From Polaribacter marinaquae (GTDB taxonomy: Bacteria; Bacteroidota; Bacteroidia; Flavobacteriales; Flavobacteriaceae), in NCBI RefSeq assembly GCF_038019025.1, contig NZ_CP150496.1, positions 213,501 to 277,500 on the forward strand: a DNA stretch of 64,000 bases, written 5' to 3'. Made by a program: the position numbers and the translations under genes. Shown here piece after piece: positions 43,485 through 50,937 of the stretch. Numbering within the stretch: position 1 is the stretch's first letter; each line of letters begins with the position of its first letter. The notes beneath the pieces were generated by a model. The model ran no database searches. It worked only from the letters and a program-made list of their open reading frames with translations, and had not been told where the DNA came from.

Positions 43485-44098
43485 TTTTTATCTTTTTTTA
43501 AAAACAAGTTTTGTTTTATATGTTTTAATCTTTTAAAAACGTTTTCTTTAACCTCTTTTGTGGCTTCTTTATTATTGTTTTTTGGATCAAATAACATTCC
43601 TGTACACAAGCACATTTTTCTATCAGTTCTTGTTAAAACATCAAAATTTCTGCATGTTTGGCAACCATCCCAAAAGCTTTGGTCGTCTGTTAATTCAGAA
43701 AAAGTTACTGGTTTATAACCTAAATCGCTATTTAATTTCATTACAGCTAAACCAGTTGTAATACTAAATACTTTAGCATCTGGAAATTTGGTTCTAGAAT
43801 GTTTAAAAATTACAAGTTTAATTTTTTTAGCTAAACCAATATTTCTATAATCTGGGTGCACTATAAGACCAGAGTTGGCAACAAATTTACCATGACCCCA
43901 TTGTTCTATATAACAAAAACCGGCAAACATACCACCATCTAAAGCAATAACAGCGTTGCCGTTTTCCATTTTTTTGGCAACGTATTCTGGCTTTCTTTTG
44001 GCAATACCAGTTCCTCTTACTTGAGCAGCATCTTCTATTGTCTTACAAATAATATCTGCGTAAATTATATGTGATTTATTAGCAATTACAATTTCCAT
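43481..44098 (-). CDS. GNAT acetyltransferase, probable N-acylglutamate synthase
   Basis: This 205-residue GNAT protein opens the arginine operon, where an enzyme for the first step is otherwise missing. The acetyl-CoA loop is in GLIVHPDYRNIGLAKKIKL (residues 78-95, R-x-x-G-x-A form). After the GNAT core comes a cysteine cluster, Cys146-x2-Cys149 and Cys163-x-Cys165, that could bind a metal or sense thiol state. The family is not ArgA or ArgJ. A synthase role (N-acetyl- or N-succinylglutamate) is inferred from position and from the lack of another candidate. It overlaps argG by 4 bp. Confidence 0.72.
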   Translation of the reverse strand: MEIVIANKSHIIYADIICKTIEDAAQVRGTGIAKRKPEYVAKKMENGNAVIALDGGMFAGFCYIEQWGHGKFVANSGLIVHPDYRNIGLAKKIKLVIFKHSRTKFPDAKVFSITTGLAVMKLNSDLGYKPVTFSELTDDQSFWDGCQTCRNFDVLTRTDRKMCLCTGMLFDPKNNNKEATKEVKENVFKRLKHIKQNLFLKKDKK

Positions 44099-44290
44099 TG
44101 TATTGATATTTAAAATTTAAATGTATTTGATATTTGTTTTTGAATGCAGAATTGGACTCACCTAATTCCATAACTTACTAAACACCCAAAGGGCGAGGTG
44201 AGAAAAAGCGGCGTACAGAAATACAATTACTATAAATTGTAATTATTTGGTTTTGTAGGCTTTGTAAGTTTTGTGTGTGAAACATGATTA

Positions 44291-44377
44291 TAAAAAAATA
44301 AAAATTATGGTACTCTCTTCTTGTTGCTAAAAAAGATATTAGCGATTAGTATTGCGTCGTCGCAATCTGGGAACCAT
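44291..44377 (-). promoter_or_regulatory. Candidate arginine attenuator
   Basis: The message from 44377 to 44291 can fold as a three-way junction. AUGGU (44377-44373) pairs with ACCAU (44311-44307). An inner hairpin AUUGCG/CGCAAU (44366-44361 with 44356-44351) covers the Arg codons, and GCUAA/UUAGC (44343-44339 with 44330-44326) covers the stop codon. A U-rich tract (44306-44291) follows directly, as in an intrinsic terminator. A ribosome on the leader peptide would break these pairs. The mechanism is inference. Confidence 0.55.
44339..44377 (-). CDS. Arginine-rich leader peptide MVPRLRRRNTNR
   Basis: This 12-codon frame lies 240 bases upstream of the arginine operon's first gene. Five of the 12 residues are Arg, using AGA, CGA, CGA, CGC and CGC. 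CGN codons are uncommon in the neighbouring genes, which mostly use AGA. A near-consensus -7 element lies about 35 bases upstream. The layout (short peptide rich in the pathway's product, overlapping a terminator-like fold, before the biosynthetic operon) is that of a ribosome-mediated attenuator leader. The frame is too short to support by homology. Confidence 0.6.
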   Translation of the reverse strand: MVPRLRRRNTNR

Positions 44378-44615
44378 TGTATTTATTTTATTTTCTGTTA
44401 TAAACATGTGGTAAAAGTATAGTATTTTTTAAATACAGAAATAAAAAAAGAAAAGAATTTTTAATTTTTATCAATTTATTAAAATATACCTATATCAATT
44501 CATAATTATTAATTTTTCTATACATAAAGTCATCTCTAATTACATATTATAACTAATTAAAACTAAGTTATCATTCAGATTATTAATTAAAAGAGGTAGA
44601 AATTTTAATTTTTTT

Positions 44616-44645
44616 ACAATTCATCATACAAATTTTACAGTTCGG
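44616..44645 (+). promoter_or_regulatory. Paired LytTR-type boxes upstream of DUF2141/2TM operon
   Basis: The direct repeats ACAATTCAT (44616-44624) and ACAGTTCGG (44637-44645) start exactly 21 bp apart (12-bp spacer), the spacing known for LytTR regulators such as AgrA and ComE. The second copy fits the LytTR consensus at every position. A third, inverted AACTGT half lies at 44663-44668. The same arrangement is found at 48616-48645. Confidence 0.6.
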
Positions 44646-44716
44646 TATTGTTTAGTTTTAAAAACTGTACTTGTGTTGCATCTTTGAACCATAATTAATA
44701 ACAAAAACCACACAAC

Positions 44717-45130
44717 ATGAAAACTTTAGTATCTTTTTTAGTAATCGCAATGTTAACATTAACAAATGATTTAATTGCGCAAAACAAAACAATAACTGCA
44801 ACTGTAGTAAATGTAACTTCAGATTCTGGTAAAGTAGGATTTGCGCTGTATGACAAATCTAACTTTAGATTAAAACCAATAAAAGCATCAGCATCTAAAA
44901 TTATAGACGGTAAAAGTGTCGTTGTCTTTAAAGATGTAATCGCTGGAGATTATGCAATTATTTGCTACCATGACAGAAATGACAACGATAAAATGGATTT
45001 TAGATCTAACGGAATGCCATTAGAAGATTACGGTGCTTCTAATAATGTTATGAGTTTTGGGCCTCCAAATTTTGAAGATTCTAAATTTACAGTTTCTGAT
45101 AAAGATGTATCTTTAGATATAAAATTTTAA
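44717..45130 (+). CDS. DUF2141 domain exported protein
   Basis: This 137-residue secreted protein has a signal peptide (to about residue 22, ending DLIAQ). Its immunoglobulin-like DUF2141 domain shows GKVGFALYDKSNF, VVVFKDVIAGDYAIICYHDRNDNDKMD, GMPLEDYGASNN and FEDSKFTVSDKD. The Asp-rich DRNDNDKMD resembles a calcium-binding loop. Function is unknown. It is the first gene after the LytTR-type boxes and 29 bp before the kinase, so it likely belongs to the signalling operon. Confidence 0.87.
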   Translation: MKTLVSFLVIAMLTLTNDLIAQNKTITATVVNVTSDSGKVGFALYDKSNFRLKPIKASASKIIDGKSVVVFKDVIAGDYAIICYHDRNDNDKMDFRSNGMPLEDYGASNNVMSFGPPNFEDSKFTVSDKDVSLDIKF

Positions 45131-45159
45131 GAATTTATTTATAAAATTAAATAGTAAAA

Positions 45160-46521
45160 ATGTTTGCAACCAACTCGAATTTATTTAAAGAATTAAGAAA
45201 GGATTTGTTAATTTCTTTAAAGCTAGCTTTAATTTTAGGAGTAGTGTTTATACTGATAAATCAACAGTTTACAGTAAAAGGAATGGCTCTAACATTTTTA
45301 ATATCTGCTATGTATTCTTTTACATTGGGTTTAGGAAACGGAATTTTAAACGAATTCTTAAACAAAAAATGGGATTGGGTTACCGAAACGAATAGTAGAG
45401 TTTGGGCAGGTGTTGTAGCAACATTTATTTATACTGTTATTGCAGTTTTAATTATTCATTATGTACAATACATTTTAATATTTGGTTACAAATTCGAAGA
45501 TTTTTTTAAAGGATTTTTAATTTGGGTTCATTTATTTGCCATCGTTTTTTCTCTTGGAGTAGCCGTTTTTTTTCATGCAAAAGGTTTTATGATCAACTGG
45601 AAAAAGGCAATGACCAAAGAAAGTACGCAACAACAAATTGTGGCGAAAACAGAAACTGCAAAGTTCGAATCTCTTAAAAATCAGTTAGATCCTCATTTTT
45701 TATTCAATAGTTTAAACGTTTTAACAAGTTTAATTGGAGAAAATCCTAATCAAGCAGAAAAATTTACAACCAAACTTTCTAAAGTTTATAGGTACGTTTT
45801 AGAACAAAGAAATAAAGATTTAGTACCAATTACCGAAGAATTAAATTTTGCCAAAACTTACATGCAATTATTAGGTATGCGTTTTGAAGATGCTGTAAAA
45901 TTTAATATACCAGATCTAGTAAGTAACAACGATCTTAAAATTGTGCCATTATCACTGCAATTATTACTAGAAAATGCAGTAAAACACAATGTGGTTTCAT
46001 CTTCAAAACCTTTAGAAATATCAATTTACGAAGAAGATAATTATTTAATCATAGAAAACAACATCAATCCTAAAGAAGCAATAGGTAAAAGCACCAAAGT
46101 TGGGTTGCAAAATATTGCAGATAGATACGGATTAATCACTCAGAAAGGAGTGAAAATAGAAAACAATAACAAAACTTTTAAGGTGAGCTTGCCTCTCTTA
46201 TATAAAATAAATGACATTATGTACACAGACGATTTAGAAAACAGCAAATATGTAAAAGCAGTAGAAAAAGTAGAAAAATTAAAAGAATTTTATCAGAATT
46301 TAGCTTCTTACTGTATTGTAATACCTTTTTTAATATTTATCAATTTAAGATTTTCTCCAGGATTTCACTGGTTTTGGTTTCCAATTTTTGGTTGGGGAAT
46401 GGGCTTAATTTTTCACTTCTTAGAAGTTAATAATTACAATATTTTCTTAGGAAATAATTGGGAGGACAGAAAAATTAAAGAGATAATGGATAAAGAAAAT
46501 CAACAAAAAAATTACAGATAA
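45160..46521 (+). CDS. LytS-type histidine kinase with C-terminal 2TM domain
   Basis: This 453-residue sensor kinase has four predicted membrane helices (about 15-35, 43-63, 82-108 and 117-140). A LytS/YehU-type kinase core follows, with the phosphoacceptor His179 in NQLDPHFLFNSLNVL, the N-box in LQLLLENAVKHN and a G-box in KVGLQNIADRYGL. Unusually, residues about 355-453 form an extra 2TM domain (CIVIPFLIFINLRFSPGFHWFWF) like the four small proteins that follow. The start of the next gene overlaps its stop by 1 bp. The partner is surely the LytTR regulator at 47825. Confidence 0.9.
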   Translation: MFATNSNLFKELRKDLLISLKLALILGVVFILINQQFTVKGMALTFLISAMYSFTLGLGNGILNEFLNKKWDWVTETNSRVWAGVVATFIYTVIAVLIIHYVQYILIFGYKFEDFFKGFLIWVHLFAIVFSLGVAVFFHAKGFMINWKKAMTKESTQQQIVAKTETAKFESLKNQLDPHFLFNSLNVLTSLIGENPNQAEKFTTKLSKVYRYVLEQRNKDLVPITEELNFAKTYMQLLGMRFEDAVKFNIPDLVSNNDLKIVPLSLQLLLENAVKHNVVSSSKPLEISIYEEDNYLIIENNINPKEAIGKSTKVGLQNIADRYGLITQKGVKIENNNKTFKVSLPLLYKINDIMYTDDLENSKYVKAVEKVEKLKEFYQNLASYCIVIPFLIFINLRFSPGFHWFWFPIFGWGMGLIFHFLEVNNYNIFLGNNWEDRKIKEIMDKENQQKNYR

Positions 46522-46844
46522 TGAAAACGAATTATATAGAAGAACAAAACTATATTTTAGCAAAAAAGAAGGTTGAAAGGTTAAGTAAGTTTTACAAGCA
46601 TTTAGTAGTTTATATTGTAGTTAATACTTTTTTAAGTGCAATTTTTATTGTTGGTGATATAAATGATGGTAGTACTTTTACACAAGCAGTGTTTTACAAT
46701 AGCAACTATAAAATTTGGTTGTTTTGGGGAATAGGAATCGCTTTTCAAGCCATAAATACATTTGGTTTAAATATCTTTTTTACAAATGATTGGGAAAAAA
46801 GAAAGATAGATAAATTTATGAACGAACAAAATTATAGACAATAA
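46521..46844 (+). CDS. 2TM domain protein (copy 1)
   Basis: This 107-residue protein has a charged N-terminal coil (LAKKKVERLSKFYKHL), two membrane helices (VVYIVVNTFLSAIFIVG and LFWGIGIAFQAINTFG) and the conserved tail DWEKRKIDKFM. This is the 2TM domain found in Bacteroidota. It overlaps the kinase stop by 1 bp, so it is translationally coupled. In subtype it resembles the protein at 47138. The function is unknown; a membrane partner or modulator of the adjacent kinase is a reasonable guess. Confidence 0.85.
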   Translation: MKTNYIEEQNYILAKKKVERLSKFYKHLVVYIVVNTFLSAIFIVGDINDGSTFTQAVFYNSNYKIWLFWGIGIAFQAINTFGLNIFFTNDWEKRKIDKFMNEQNYRQ

Positions 46845-46845
46845 A

Positions 46846-47130
46846 ATGGAGGTAAATTATACACAAGAACAAAAACTTTTTGTTGCTAAAAAAAGGGTAA
46901 AAAAGATCAAAGGTTTCTATTCTCACTTAACCGTTTACTGCATTGTAATACCAACTTTAATTTTTATAAATTTAAAATTCGATCCTAGTTTTCATTGGTT
47001 TTGGTTTTCTTTATGCGGTTGGGGTATTGGTCTTTTCTCTCATTGGTTTGCGGTTTTTGGCATGAACTTATTAGGTTTTGGAGAAAATTGGGAAGAAAAG
47101 AAAATTAAAGAATTAATGAATAATAATTAA
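46846..47130 (+). CDS. 2TM domain protein (copy 2)
   Basis: This 94-residue 2TM protein has helices around YCIVIPTLIFINL and GWGIGLFSHWFAVFG, with a WEEKKIKELM tail. Its loop FDPSFHWFWFSLCGWGIGL closely matches the 2TM domain at the kinase C-terminus rather than its immediate neighbours. This suggests that it arose from, or gave rise to, that domain. It starts 1 bp after the previous gene's stop. Confidence 0.85.
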   Translation: MEVNYTQEQKLFVAKKRVKKIKGFYSHLTVYCIVIPTLIFINLKFDPSFHWFWFSLCGWGIGLFSHWFAVFGMNLLGFGENWEEKKIKELMNNN

Positions 47131-47137
47131 AACTGTT

Positions 47138-47473
47138 ATGGAAAAAGATTTTAGAAAAGAACAGCAATATATTAAAGCAAAAAAAAGAGTAAAAGCCATT
47201 AAAGGTTTCTACATTCACTTAATAGTTTTTGTGTTGGTAAATATTTTTATTAGCGGAATTGTTATTTTTGGTTTAATGCAAAATGGATATAATTTTAAAG
47301 AAGCATTAACCAATTTCGGCACCTATTCTACATGGTTATTTTGGGGAATCGGTATGTTTTTTCATTGGTTAGGTGTATTCGGATTTAATTCTATTGGTTT
47401 TGGCTCTAATTGGGAAGAAAAAAAAATTAATGAGATTTTAGACAGACAAAACGATAGAGACAACAAAAGGTAA
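47138..47473 (+). CDS. 2TM domain protein (copy 3)
   Basis: This 111-residue 2TM protein has a basic helix (KAKKRVKAIKGFYIHL), two membrane helices and an NWEEKKINEIL tail. The segment LVNIFISGIVIFGLMQNGYNF places it with copy 1, so copies 1 and 3 form one subtype, and the kinase tail and copy 2 form another. It lies 7 bp after copy 2 and 2 bp before copy 4. Confidence 0.85.
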   Translation: MEKDFRKEQQYIKAKKRVKAIKGFYIHLIVFVLVNIFISGIVIFGLMQNGYNFKEALTNFGTYSTWLFWGIGMFFHWLGVFGFNSIGFGSNWEEKKINEILDRQNDRDNKR

Positions 47474-47475
47474 TT

Positions 47476-47784
47476 ATGAAAAATGCAGATGAATACAAAT
47501 ATGCAAAAGCAAGAAAGAAAGTAGAAAACATTAAAAAGTTTTACAAACATGTAGTTACTTATCTAATAGTAAATTTATTTTTAACATTTGTTTGGAAATT
47601 TTCGTTTAAAATATTTGGAAACTTTATATTGAGCAATCAATATGATAGTGACGGATTTAAACACATTCCGTTTTGGTTAATTTGGGGAATCTTCTTAATA
47701 TTTGATGCATTTAGAACTTATGATGTGATTACTATTTTTGGTAAAGATTGGGAAGAAAGAAAAATGAAAGAGTTTATGAAATAA
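47476..47784 (+). CDS. 2TM domain protein (copy 4)
   Basis: This 102-residue 2TM protein is the most divergent of the four. It has the KYAKARKKVENIKKFYKH N-terminus, helices VVTYLIVNLFLTFVWKF and WLIWGIFLIFDAFRTYD, and the tail DWEERKMKEFMK. The usual aromatic FHW of the second helix is changed to FDAFR. It is the last 2TM gene before the regulator, which starts 40 bp downstream. Confidence 0.85.
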   Translation: MKNADEYKYAKARKKVENIKKFYKHVVTYLIVNLFLTFVWKFSFKIFGNFILSNQYDSDGFKHIPFWLIWGIFLIFDAFRTYDVITIFGKDWEERKMKEFMK

Positions 47785-47824
47785 AACATTTCATTCATAA
47801 AAAGTAAAAAAGAAAACAATTTCT

Positions 47825-48580
47825 ATGAACGTATTAATAATTGAAGATGAAAAACCTGCTGCAAGAAGATTAAACAGAATGTTAGCAGAATTAGATATAG
47901 AAGTACAACAAATGCTACATTCTGTAGAAGAATCTTTAAGTTGGTTACAAAACAATCCGCACCCAGATTTAATATTTTTAGATATTCAATTATCAGACGG
48001 TTTGTCTTTTGAAATATTTGAAGAAATAGAAGTAAAGTCTGCAATAATTTTTACAACGGCTTATGATGAATATGCTTTAAAAGCGTTTAAATTAAATAGT
48101 ATAGATTATTTGTTAAAACCTTTAGATGAAGATGAATTAAAGGTTGCTGTAAAAAAATTTAAAGAAAACCAACCAAAGCAATCAGACGTTCAAGTAAACT
48201 TAGATGATATCCGTAAACTTTTGGTAAATCCTGTAGATCGTAAATTTAAAAAACGAATCTCAATCAAAGTTGGGCAACATATTAAAATTATTAATATTGA
48301 TGAAGTTGAATGTTTTTATAGCGAAAATAAAGCTACATACATTCATACATCAGAAAATAGGAATTATTTATTAGATGGCTCTTTAGAAAACTGGCAAGAA
48401 CAACTAGATCCAGAAAAGTTTTTTAGAGTAAACCGTACTTTTATTATCAATATAAATTCGATTAAAGATATCATTGCCTATTCTAATTCACGCTTAAAAT
48501 TGATTTTAAATACGTATCAAGATTCAGAAATTATTGTAAGTAGAGAACGAGTAAAAGATTTTAAAAATTGGATTGATTAA
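47825..48580 (+). CDS. LytTR response regulator (first module)
   Basis: This 251-residue regulator has a receiver domain with acidic pocket EDEK and phosphoacceptor Asp53 (FLDIQLSDG), with the conserved Lys in YLLKPLDE. A LytTR DNA-binding domain follows (about 145-250), with FFRVNRTFIININSIKDI and SRERVKDFKNWID. It is the last gene of the DUF2141-kinase-2TM operon. The LytTR half is almost the same as in the regulator at 50100, so both should read similar boxes. Confidence 0.94.
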   Translation: MNVLIIEDEKPAARRLNRMLAELDIEVQQMLHSVEESLSWLQNNPHPDLIFLDIQLSDGLSFEIFEEIEVKSAIIFTTAYDEYALKAFKLNSIDYLLKPLDEDELKVAVKKFKENQPKQSDVQVNLDDIRKLLVNPVDRKFKKRISIKVGQHIKIINIDEVECFYSENKATYIHTSENRNYLLDGSLENWQEQLDPEKFFRVNRTFIININSIKDIIAYSNSRLKLILNTYQDSEIIVSRERVKDFKNWID

Positions 48581-48615
48581 TTTAGTTGTTTTTTATTTTA
48601 GAACATAATTTTAAT

Positions 48616-48645
48616 ACAATCCACTTGTAAAAAACTACAATTCAC
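48616..48645 (+). promoter_or_regulatory. Paired LytTR-type boxes upstream of second kinase
   Basis: Direct repeats ACAATCCAC (48616-48624) and ACAATTCAC (48637-48645) are 21 bp apart, start to start, with a 12-bp spacer. They repeat the arrangement at 44616-44645. They lie 57 bp upstream of the second kinase's start codon. Confidence 0.6.
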
Positions 48646-48702
48646 TATATTTCTTTTTTTATTGATGATGATAAGTTTCATTTTTGATGAAAATTAGAAA
48701 TT

Positions 48703-50100
48703 ATGAAAAGAAAAGTAAGGTTAATATTAGTATCATTAGTTGTTTATTTAATTATAATTTTAAGTTCACATATTATTTCGAAATCATTAAATAATTATGA
48801 AAAAGATGATTTTTTTAAAGTTTATGTTACATCATTTATAATAATTTTCTTACCAGTTTCTATATCAATATTCACTTTTAGAAAAAATCAAAAAAGCAAT
48901 TTTTATATTAAAGCTCCATTAATTTCTTTTGGATTAGTTTTTGTAGCTATTTATTTATATTTCTCGAAAATATTATTGAAAGAAAGTTATAGTTTTTTAG
49001 AATTTACAACTCTAATGAACTCTTTAATTGGTTTTTTTATCTCATTATTATTTAATTTTTTGTTATTGATTAAATCGAAATATGCTGATAAAAATGGAAA
49101 GTTATTCTTAAAAGTTAGTTATTCAATTAAGAAGATTTTAATAATAGCTCTAACTACAACAATTATATATAGTATTTTAATAATATTAGGTTCTGCTAGT
49201 TTTACAAAATTGATTTTTGTTTGGACAACATTATTTCCATTTGGTTTACTTTTCGCTTTTTTAACTATTACTTTTTTAAATAACTTTCAAAGCAATAATT
49301 TATTTAAAATTATTATTATGTACTTGTTGGTTATACTTTTATTTGATTTTCTTACGACTCTGCCTTTAATGACTAGAACATATGAGATTACTTTTTCTAA
49401 TAGGCTTTATTTAAACATATTATTGTCAATAGCCTTATTTTCACCTTATTACTTGTGTATAGTGCTATTAACTCATTTGTATTTTCTGAAACTTGTTTCA
49501 AAACAAGAAAAAACTTTTTTAATTCAACAATCTATAGAATCACAATTAAACTATCAACAATTAAAAAATCAAATAAGTCCGCATTTTTTGTTTAATAATA
49601 TTAATGTTTTAACCAGTTTAATTGAAGAAAATCCTAAAAAAGCAGTAACTTTTTCTGAAAATTTATCACATATTTATCGTTATTTTTTAGAGCAAGAAAA
49701 GCAAGATGTAGTTTTAGTAAAAGATGAAATTGAATTTGCAAAAAGCTATTTACAACTTTTGAAAAGTCGTTTTGAAGTTGGTTTTAATTATTCTATATCT
49801 ATTGATGAAAAAATAAATGAAAAATACATTGTTTCTACCATTTTACAGCAAGTTTTAGAAAATGTTGTAAAACATAATATTATCAATGAAAATAATATTG
49901 TTGATGTAAAAATTACATCCGAAGAAAATTATTTAATTGTAGAAAATAATAAGATTCTAAAATCAGTAAAGATAGAAAATTCAAAAAAAGGAATAGAAAA
50001 TATAATACAAAGAATTGCTTATTTTACAGATGATAAAGTAATTATAAAAAAATCTGAAACACATTTTGTTATTCAATTACCAATTTTAGAAACCGTTTAA
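48703..50100 (+). CDS. LytS-type histidine kinase (second module)
   Basis: This 465-residue sensor kinase has an N-terminal block of about eight hydrophobic helices (residues 5-265), then a LytS-type core with His near 298 in NQISPHFLFNNINVL. An HATPase region follows (ILQQVLENVVKHN and KKGIENIIQRIAYF). The core is clearly paralogous to the kinase at 45160, but the membrane part differs and there is no 2TM tail. Its stop codon overlaps the start of the regulator gene by 1 bp. Confidence 0.92.
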   Translation: MKRKVRLILVSLVVYLIIILSSHIISKSLNNYEKDDFFKVYVTSFIIIFLPVSISIFTFRKNQKSNFYIKAPLISFGLVFVAIYLYFSKILLKESYSFLEFTTLMNSLIGFFISLLFNFLLLIKSKYADKNGKLFLKVSYSIKKILIIALTTTIIYSILIILGSASFTKLIFVWTTLFPFGLLFAFLTITFLNNFQSNNLFKIIIMYLLVILLFDFLTTLPLMTRTYEITFSNRLYLNILLSIALFSPYYLCIVLLTHLYFLKLVSKQEKTFLIQQSIESQLNYQQLKNQISPHFLFNNINVLTSLIEENPKKAVTFSENLSHIYRYFLEQEKQDVVLVKDEIEFAKSYLQLLKSRFEVGFNYSISIDEKINEKYIVSTILQQVLENVVKHNIINENNIVDVKITSEENYLIVENNKILKSVKIENSKKGIENIIQRIAYFTDDKVIIKKSETHFVIQLPILETV

Positions 50101-50840
50101 TGAAAGCCTTAATTATAGAAGACGAATTGCCATCAGCAAGAAGATTAGAGAGAATTTTAAAAGATTTTGATGTTGAAATTTTATCAGTATTAACATCAGT
50201 AAAATCTTCTATAAACTGGTTTCAAAATAATAAACAGCCAGATATTATTTTTCTAGATATTCAACTTTCTGACGAATTGTGTTTTGATATTTTTAAACAA
50301 ATAGATATTACTTCTAAAATAATCTTTACAACCGCATTTAGTAACTATAGTTTAAAAGCTTTTGACTACAATAGTATTTCTTATTTACTAAAACCAATTA
50401 ATAGACTAAAACTTTCTAATGCAATCGAGAAAGTTAAAGAAATTCATCAAAAAGATATCGACTTAGAAAAATTTAAAAAGTTAGTTAGTAATTTTAAGAT
50501 TGATAATTTTAAAGAATCTTTTACTGTAAAAGTTGGTAAAAAGATTAAAATAATTGAAATCGATAGAATATCTTTTTTCTATAGTTTAGAAAATGCAACA
50601 TATTTAAAAACTTCTAATTTAAATTATATAATTAATTACTCATTATCAAGTTTAGAAAATATTCTAAATCCAGAAAAATTTTTTAGAGTAAACAGAACTT
50701 TTATTGTGCATATTAACGCTATAAAAGATATCATTGCGTATTCTAATTCTCGTTTAAAGTTAATTTTAAATTCTTATAATGAATCCGAAATTATTGTAAG
50801 TAGAGAACGTGTAAAAGATTTTAAAAATTGGATTGATTAA
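50100..50840 (+). CDS. LytTR response regulator (second module)
   Basis: This 246-residue regulator has a receiver domain (acidic EDEL, Asp53 in FLDIQLSDE, Lys in YLLKPINR) and a LytTR domain. The last 60 residues match the first regulator almost throughout: FFRVNRTFI, IKDIIAYSNSRLKLILN and SEIIVSRERVKDFKNWID. The final 60 bases of the two genes are also highly alike in DNA. It is translationally coupled to the kinase. Confidence 0.93.
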   Translation: MKALIIEDELPSARRLERILKDFDVEILSVLTSVKSSINWFQNNKQPDIIFLDIQLSDELCFDIFKQIDITSKIIFTTAFSNYSLKAFDYNSISYLLKPINRLKLSNAIEKVKEIHQKDIDLEKFKKLVSNFKIDNFKESFTVKVGKKIKIIEIDRISFFYSLENATYLKTSNLNYIINYSLSSLENILNPEKFFRVNRTFIVHINAIKDIIAYSNSRLKLILNSYNESEIIVSRERVKDFKNWID

Positions 50841-50937
50841 TTTTTAAATTGAAATTATTACTTCACTTCAATAATAATCCTAACTTCGCGAACTTTAAAA
50901 TAATTACACTTCTAAAGTAATTATAAAAATAATTTTC

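Larger units (their letters stand above)
44099..44716. other. 618-bp intergenic region with two divergent leaders
   Basis: This gap separates the arginine operon (minus) from the DUF2141/LytTR operon (plus). The arginine side holds a long leader with two small frames and several hairpins. The other side holds a pair of LytTR-type boxes. A 15-bp palindrome GTATTT-TTT-AAATAC (44422-44436) and a near-consensus minus -7 element (complement of 44412-44419) mark the probable arginine promoter. The stretch 44440-44600 is plain AT-rich sequence with nothing that I can assign. Confidence 0.6.

Noticed and set aside
44155..44200. Intrinsic terminator formed by CTCACCT/AGGTGAG in the arginine leader
   Set aside because: The stem has no T-run after it on the minus strand, so it is not a standard terminator; its role is left open.
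44099..44377. Known metabolite riboswitch in the arginine leader
   Set aside because: I could not match any riboswitch class that I know; the Arg-codon leader peptide explains the context better.
50841..50937. Possible terminator after the second LytTR regulator
   Set aside because: The ATTATT/AATAAT pairing is AT-only with a long loop and no clear T-run.
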